A stretch of DNA of 64,000 nt from CADEED01 sp963711635 (GTDB taxonomy: Bacteria > Pseudomonadota > Gammaproteobacteria > Steroidobacterales > Steroidobacteraceae), in NCBI GenBank assembly GCA_963711635.1, contig CAVQEZ010000024.1:276172-340171 (forward strand), in the 5' to 3' direction. A program made the position numbers and the translations under genes. Under the pieces are notes generated by a model. It was given only the letters and a program-made list of their open reading frames with translations. It was not told where the DNA came from and did no database searches. Below are positions 56,359-64,000 of this stretch, in pieces. How positions within the stretch are numbered: the first letter of the stretch is position 1; the number at the start of each line of letters is the position of its first letter.

Positions 56359-58799
56359 ATGCCTCATCCATCGCTTGCACTGCTCGCCTTGATCGCAACA
56401 ACGCTGCCATGCGGCGTTTCGTTGGCCGACGAGGCGCCAATCAAGGGATCGGCTGAATTCTTCGATCAGTTCTGCTCTGAATGTCACTACGAAGATCAGA
56501 GTGGGGGTCTGGACCTCAGCGTCCTGACTTTCGACCCCGGCAGCAGGGATAACTTCGCCACCTGGGTCAGGGTGTTCGATCGTGTCTCTGCCGGCGAAAT
56601 GCCGCCGAAGAAAAGGACGAAGGATCGCCCCGGGCCGGCGGACCTCGCGACGTTCACCCACACCGTTTCATCTTCTCTCACCGCCGTCGAGAAGGAAGTC
56701 ACCACGCGGGACGGCCGCGCGATACAGCGAAGGCTGAACCGCTACGAGTACGAGAACGCCCTGCGCGATCTCCTGAACGTTCCGTGGGCGCAGGTGAAGG
56801 ACAAGCTGCCTCACGACGGCGAAGCGTATCGTTTCAACAAGAGCGGCGAGGCGCTCGACGTGTCCTTCGTGCAGATGGAGCGCTACCTGAGCGCGGCGGA
56901 CTACGCGATGCGCCAGGCGATGTCGGCGGCATTCGAACGGCCCGCGACGACTGTGCGGAAGATTTACGCGCGCGACGCGATCGGAGCGCGTTATTTGCCG
57001 CGCGAGAATGGCACGCTGCCCGATCGGCTCATGTTTCCCGTGCTCGATTCCCACGCGCAGCCCGAGGTGCGCGCCGGGCGCGCGCCCAACAGCAGCCCGG
57101 AGACGCGCGAGCGCGAGGCGGTGGGCAAGGTTTCCAGCATCTTCAGCGATGCCGGCCAGTACGGCTGGGGCTTCAACGCGCCAGCCGCCGGGCGCTATCG
57201 CATCCGCTTGAAGGGTTACTCGGTGTGGGTGAGCGGCGGCGGAATCGGCCGCTGGTTTTACGAGGGCCAGGGTGCGGAGAAGGCGCCGGTCTACTGGCTG
57301 CCTGTCTGGCATCGGCCCAACGCGGACGAAATCTGGCCCGGCCGCAACAACGAGCCCATCGGAATCTACGCGCAGATCCCAGGCCAGACGCGGCCGATCG
57401 GCGTCGATCGACTTCACGCCGGAGCCGTCCGTGGGCGAGATCGAAGTGCAACTCGCGGGCGGCGAGAGCATCCGCACCGACGCGATGCGGCTCTTCCGCA
57501 CGCGCGTCAACGGCAGCGACGAGCAGTATGTGAATCCGCTCGCGACCAGAGAGGGCATGCCCGGCTACGCGGTGCAATGGCTGGAAGTCACGGGGCCGCT
57601 GGAAGACACAAACTCCACGAGTGGTTACAAGCTGCTGTTCGGCGACCTGCCGATGCGGCGGCTCGGCGCCGGCGAGAAAGGCGGCGTGCCGCTCGAGGTC
57701 GTGGCGCCGTACAACAGTCCACCCGTCGGTGGTGCCACTGGCGCTGGAGCGTTTGGCGTTGGTGGGCCGGGCGCATTCCAGCGCTCCCCCATCAGCAACG
57801 TGACGGTCGAAGTCCTTTCCAGGACTCCGCAACGGGACGCCGAGCGGCTGCTGCGCGGCTTCATCGCAGACTACCTACCGGCGGCCCGTCCAGGAACCCG
57901 AAGTGCAGCGGTTCCTCGGGCTGTTCAAGCGTGAGTTCGAGCTCGGCTCCGGCTTCGCGCGCTCGATGCTCACCGCCTACACCGGCGTGCTGGTCTCGCC
58001 GGGCTTCGTGTTCGTCGAGGAGCAGCCGGGCAAGCTCGACGATTGGGCGCTCGCCACGCGCCTGTCACTTTTCCTCTGGAACTCCACGCCCGACGCCGCG
58101 CTGCGCGCCCGCGCCGAACGCGGTGAGCTGCGCAAGCCCGAGGTGTTGCGAGCGGAGACCGAGCGGCTGCTCGACGACCCGAAGTCGCGCCGCTTCGTGG
58201 ACGCGTTCACCGATTACTGGCTCGACTTGCGCAAGATCGACGACACTTCGCCTTCCGCGACTATCTACAACGATTACGAGCTGGACGAGCCGCTCAAGCT
58301 CGCCGCGCTGGACGAGACACAGTTGTTCTTCGCCGAGCTGCTGCGCGCGGATCTGCCGGCGCGCAACATCGTCGCCTCGGATTTCACCTATCTGAACGAG
58401 CGTCTCGCCAACCACTATGGCATCCCCGGCGTGGCGGGCGCGAACGATGCGTCGCGTCGCGCTGCCGCCCGACAGCGAGCGCGGCGGCCTGATGACCATG
58501 GCCAGCGTGCTCAAGATCACCGCCAACGGCACGACCACTTCGCCGGTGCTGCGCGGCCACTGGATCACCGAGCGGATACTCGGCATCGAGACACGTCCGC
58601 CGCCGCCGAGCGTGAAGGCCGTCGAACCGGATATCCGCGGCGCGGTGACCATCCGCCAGCAACTCGCCAAGCATCGCGACAATCCGAGTTGCGCGTCCTG
58701 CCACGTCAAGATGGATCCGCCGGGCTTCGCGCTGGAGAGTTTCGACGTGATGGGAGCGCTGGCGCGACCGCTACCGCGCGGTCGCCGAGAACGTGAAGC
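56359..58799 (+). CDS. DUF1587/1592/1588 haem-containing protein, frameshifted and cut at its 3' end
   Basis: Start ATG 56359 with signal peptide. N-terminal cytochrome domain FCSECHYEDQSGG (CxxCH), then the DUF1587 segment RRLNRYEYENALRDLL, DUF1595/1592-type regions (QRFLGLFKREFELGSGFARSMLTAYTGVLVSPGFVF, LSLFLWNSTPDA) and the DUF1588 haem motif CASCHVKMDPPGFALESFDVMG. Breaks at about 57,410, 57,875, 58,440 and 58,765. It should continue through a DUF1585 domain after WRDRYRAVAENVKPV, but instead becomes pyrophosphatase sequence at about 58,800. The family is abundant in Planctomycetes and polysaccharide-degrading bacteria; role unknown. Confidence 0.8.
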
Positions 58800-61046
<2,247 letters not shown>

Positions 61047-61270
61047 CGATTTGATCCTATTCCCCCTAATCCCCGGGCCTCTCCCCCGTGCCGGGGAAGA
61101 GGGGGACGGCCGCGGGGAGCCCGGCGGGCACCAGCGTCAGATCCCGACGACGGAGGGCGGATCACCCGCCCCTCCACCCGCCCAGATCCGCCCCTACGCC
61201 CATGCTTGGCAGGTCTGGGCGTGCGGGCGGCTGGGTGACCTGCCCTCGCCCCGATTGCCTCGGACACCCC

Positions 61271-62314
61271 CTACACCGCCGTCAGCGCCGCCTCCAGCAG
61301 CGCGAGCTGGAGGCGCATCTGGTCGCGGAGCGGCATGCCGCGCACGCCGTGGCGCTCGGCCTCGGCGCGCAGCTCGTCCGGCGGCAGCTCGGCGGCGAGG
61401 CGGGCGAGCCAGGTCTCGAAGTCCCCTTCGCCGCGCGGGCCGACCTCCTGGCCGAGCGCCGGACGCAGGAAGAGCGGCATCTCCGAGACGAAGGTGAACG
61501 GGTCGCCGCCCAGGCTCCGCACGTGCTCCATGGAGCTGGGGCGGAACTTCGCCGCCATCTCTGGCTCGCCCCGCGCCTCGAAGAAGGCGATCATGGCGCG
61601 CGAGTCCGGGCGGGTGGAGAAGCCCTCGTCCACCCGCGAGAACCCCCACTCGCCGCCGCGGTCGACGTCGAAGGGCGCGTAGCCCATCTCCCGCACGCGC
61701 TCCCGCAACGCGTCGCGGAGCGCCGCCGTCCGATCGATCCAGGTAGGCTCGATGAGGAACCAGGGGCCGGAGGCGAAGCTCATGCCGTGGAACGTGCCAT
61801 GGAGGTGGAACGGCGCACCCGCGGCGAAGAAGTCCTTGGCGACCGCCCGGTTCTCCGGCCGCGCCCCCGCGTCCTCGGGGCCGCGCGGGAAGCCGAACTC
61901 CATGTCGTCTCCCGGTGGCTCGCGCACCACCTGCCGCAGGTGGGCGGCGAGGTCGTACGCCCGGTCCGGCTCGCCCCGGTGGTCGAGCGCCGGCACGGTG
62001 CCCTCGCTCCACGCGATGTTCGCGGCCTCGCCGTCCGGATTGACGTGGGGGACGATGCGCCAGGTCACCTGCTCGAGCAGCGGGTCGCCCTCGGGCCGCG
62101 AGGCGAGGAACGCGACGAGTCGGCGCAGCATGGCGGGCCCCACGGGCTCATCGGCGTGGCAGCCGCCGATGAGGCTCGCGCGGATCGGCCCGCGGCCGAG
62201 CACGTACCCGACGATCTCCCTCCCGCCGCGCGACCGGCCGAGGATGCGCCCGGGTGGCGGCGTGGCGTCGGACGCGAGGATCTCGTCGATGGGGAGCATG
62301 AGCCTGGTCTTCAT
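61271..62314 (-). CDS. M14-type zinc carboxypeptidase
   Basis: 347 residues from ATG 62314. Metal ligands are visible as HxxE in GGCHADEPVG and the later His in FHLHGTFHG. The arrangement SRGGREIVGYVLGRGP ... IGGCHADEP, then HVNPDGEA, is the succinylglutamate-desuccinylase/M14 fold. It lacks a signal peptide, so it may be cytosolic and act on small peptides or amides. No frameshift is evident, unlike its neighbours. It is convergent with hppA across a 224-nt GC-rich gap. Confidence 0.8.
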   Translation of the reverse strand: MKTRLMLPIDEILASDATPPPGRILGRSRGGREIVGYVLGRGPIRASLIGGCHADEPVGPAMLRRLVAFLASRPEGDPLLEQVTWRIVPHVNPDGEAANIAWSEGTVPALDHRGEPDRAYDLAAHLRQVVREPPGDDMEFGFPRGPEDAGARPENRAVAKDFFAAGAPFHLHGTFHGMSFASGPWFLIEPTWIDRTAALRDALRERVREMGYAPFDVDRGGEWGFSRVDEGFSTRPDSRAMIAFFEARGEPEMAAKFRPSSMEHVRSLGGDPFTFVSEMPLFLRPALGQEVGPRGEGDFETWLARLAAELPPDELRAEAERHGVRGMPLRDQMRLQLALLEAALTAV

Positions 62315-62336
62315 GTCCGCGTACTCAGCGGTCAGC

Positions 62337-63722
62337 TCAAGACTCCTCCTCCACCCGCCCCAGCTCCGACCGCCGAATCTGCCGCCGCCAGAGCTCCTGG
62401 CCCGCCGCATCGAGCGTCCGCAGGGTGAGCACGCGGTCGTCCTCGGGGCCCGTTACCTCGATCAGGCCGAAGTTCCTGGTGCCGTCGGTGACCCAGGTGC
62501 CGGGAATGCGCAGGGGATTGTCCGCCTCCTCCTCGATCTTCGAGCCGCCGGAGGTCAACGGGCTGGAGGTGAATTCGTAGAGTGGGTAGAGCCCCGGCCG
62601 GTCGAGCTTCAGCAGCTCCGTATGGTGGCGGTCGCCGGAGATGAGGACGACCCCCTTGATGCCGGTCGCCGCGAGGAAGCGATCAGCTCCCCCTCGTCGG
62701 CGCGAAAGTCACCCAGATCCTCGTCACGTGGTGGGCGAGGAACTGACCGCCGGCGGCGACCACCTTGAACGGGGCTTCGCTGCTGGCGAGCCCCTCCAGC
62801 AGCCAGCGCAGCTGCGGGCGCCGAAGATCGCTTGTCGGGCGAGTCGGGCTGGCGTTCGGCGAACGGAACAAGCGGTCGTCGAGCAGGAAGAAGTCGACGT
62901 CGGCCCAGGGAAGCGGGTGAAGATCGCCGGGCGTCCCGGGCGCCGTAGGTGGGGTTGGGCCAGTAGACGCGGAAGACCGCGTCTTCCTCCCCGCCGCGGA
63001 ACGGTGCGTCCGACGTTGTCCGGGCCGAAGTCGTGGTCGTCCCAGATCGCGTAGTGGTGCGCCCGGCCAGCAGCGTCTGCAGTCGCGGCACCTCCCGGGC
63101 CTTCGCGTAGCGCTCGCGCAGCGCCGCCGGGCTTCCAAATCCGGAACGCGGTAGTAGACGTTGTCGCCGAGCCAGAGCATGACGTCCGGCCGCTGCTCGG
63201 CAATCCCTCGAAGATTTCGGGACTCCGCCCGTAGGGCTTTCCGGGCCGGTCGGAACCCGGGTCGTTCGCGAAGAAGCAGGACCCGGTCGCGACGTGAAGG
63301 GCGGCGGCGCGTGACGGTACTGCCAGAACGGCTGGGTCTGGAAGCCGGCGGGGTAGGGCAGGTCGACGCGCAGCCCGTCGAGGTAGACCTCGTAGGCGTA
63401 GCGCGTGCCGAACGCGAGGCCGGTGAGCGGCAGGCGGGCGATGTGGTCCCCCGCGGCCTCGGTGAAGGTCCACCTCGGCCGAGAGGCGCGCGCCCTTCGA
63501 CGGGTCCCCCTCCGGCCAGAACCGCACCTGCACGCGCGCCGGCCGCGTCGTCTGCAACCAGACGGTCGTCTCGGTGCGCTCCGCCGGGCCGACCATGGGC
63601 CCCGAGCGCAGCCATTCACGAGGGTTCGGGGCAGGCTGCTGGGCGATTGCCGGCGCCATCGCCGCCATACCGGCGAGGCTCGCGACGAGAGCGACGACCC
63701 GGGAGCATCGGGCTGGGCGCAT
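62337..63722 (-). CDS. Alkaline phosphatase D (PhoD) family protein, heavily frameshifted
   Basis: Start ATG 63722 with a signal peptide (MRPARCSRVVALVASLAGMAAMAPAIA). Frame-joined text shows the PhoD N-terminal Ig-like domain (VWLQTTRPARVQVRFWPEGDPSKGA) and metallophosphatase motifs (WLGDNVYYR, IWDDHDFGPDN). It closes with HHTELLKLDRP and a C-terminal beta segment (SPLTSGGSKIEEEADNPLR ...). At least six shifts break it. PhoD enzymes are periplasmic phosphodiesterases/phosphatases binding Ca2+ and Fe3+. The M14 gene starts 22 nt downstream on the same strand. Confidence 0.7.
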
Positions 63723-63824
63723 GCGGCTTTCTCCTTCGGGGCCGGCGGAGCATAGCACCCCGTGCGATAAGCTCACCCGGCGGATTGGAAGCCTTCATCC
63801 ACCGAGAGACAGGAGCAGACGAGC

Positions 63825-64000
63825 ATGAGCGACAAGGTCTGGTACGTGGCGGTCGCCGGGCAGCAGCAGGGGCCGATGAGCGACGGCGAGGTCGCGGACG
63901 GCATCCGCTCCGGCCGCTTCGGGCGCGATGCGCGCACGTCTTCACGCAGGGCATGGAGGCCTGGGTGCCGATCAGCAGCCGGCCGGAGCTCGCGGGCGCC
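63825..64000 (+). CDS. GYF_2 (DUF4339) domain protein, truncated by the window end
   Basis: Start ATG 63825 preceded by AGGAG at 63811-63815. The first residues VWYVAVAGQQQGPMSDGEVADGIRSGRFGRDA are the GYF_2 domain (aromatic-x-GPxS/T-x-x-x-L-like core). A frameshift at about 63,935 moves to HVFTQGMEAWVPISSRPEL, the normal continuation. Such N-terminal domains precede membrane or other effector regions, which lie beyond the window. Confidence 0.65.
   Translation, partial: MSDKVWYVAVAGQQQGPMSDGEVADGIRSGRFGRDARTSSRRAWRPGCRSAAGRSSRA

Noticed and set aside
61047..61270. GC-rich gap after hppA as a gene or RNA
   Set aside because: Only short homopolymer-rich stretches (runs of C and G); no frame continues a known protein and no convincing structure beyond local GC stems.

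Overview
The first ~58.8 kb reads as one high-GC gammaproteobacterial chromosome segment. Single-copy housekeeping genes occur in a typical gammaproteobacterial order: lipA-lipB, ybeD, dat, dacA, rlpA, mltB, rodA, mrdA, mreD, mreC, mreB; gatCAB; prfA; lolB, ispE, tRNA-Gln, prs, rplY, pth, ychF. A Steroidobacter/Nevskia/Xanthomonadales-like host is my inference from style and gene content, not a proven assignment.

Layout. 0-4.4 kb: a DUF945 protein, the lipoate pair lipA/lipB and two small unknown envelope genes. 4.4-14.8 kb (minus strand): a cell-wall elongation block, from mreBCD through PBP2/RodA and MltB/RlpA/DacA to a class IV aminotransferase and YbeD. 14.9-21.1 kb: gatCAB and hslO, facing prmC-ppiB-mtgA. 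21.2-29.4 kb: a MoxR/DUF58/DUF4129/DUF4350 membrane cluster facing two tandem paralogous exported proteins and an RDD-SpoIIM fusion that overlaps prfA. 30.5-37.4 kb: TPR-lolB-ispE-tRNA-Gln-prs-rplY-pth-ychF. 37.4-38.3 kb: a ZIP metal transporter gene bracketed exactly by a 48-nt inverted repeat. 38.3-43.3 kb: a hybrid kinase translationally coupled to a REC-GGDEF-EAL protein.

From tRNA-Met (44.1 kb) onward the content is accessory: a remnant of a c-type-cytochrome-like gene, an AraC regulator, a lipoprotein, a GH6 cellulase with FN3 and CBM2 modules, a Tat-exported PhoX/DUF839 protein, a methyltransferase, an Old Yellow Enzyme with a Tat-like leader, a CBM/NHL lipoprotein, a LytS/LytTR two-component pair and a DUF1592-type cytochrome protein.

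At about 58.80 kb the reading passes in mid-gene from the DUF1592 protein into the interior of a membrane pyrophosphatase (hppA). From there to the end (M14 carboxypeptidase, PhoD phosphatase, GYF_2 protein) style and content look like another organism, perhaps a myxobacterium. I regard this as a probable assembly chimera. Single-base frameshifts, mostly apparent insertions, break many conserved genes and become dense after about 49 kb. They look like uncorrected long-read errors, so broken genes are annotated as single genes spanning the frames.
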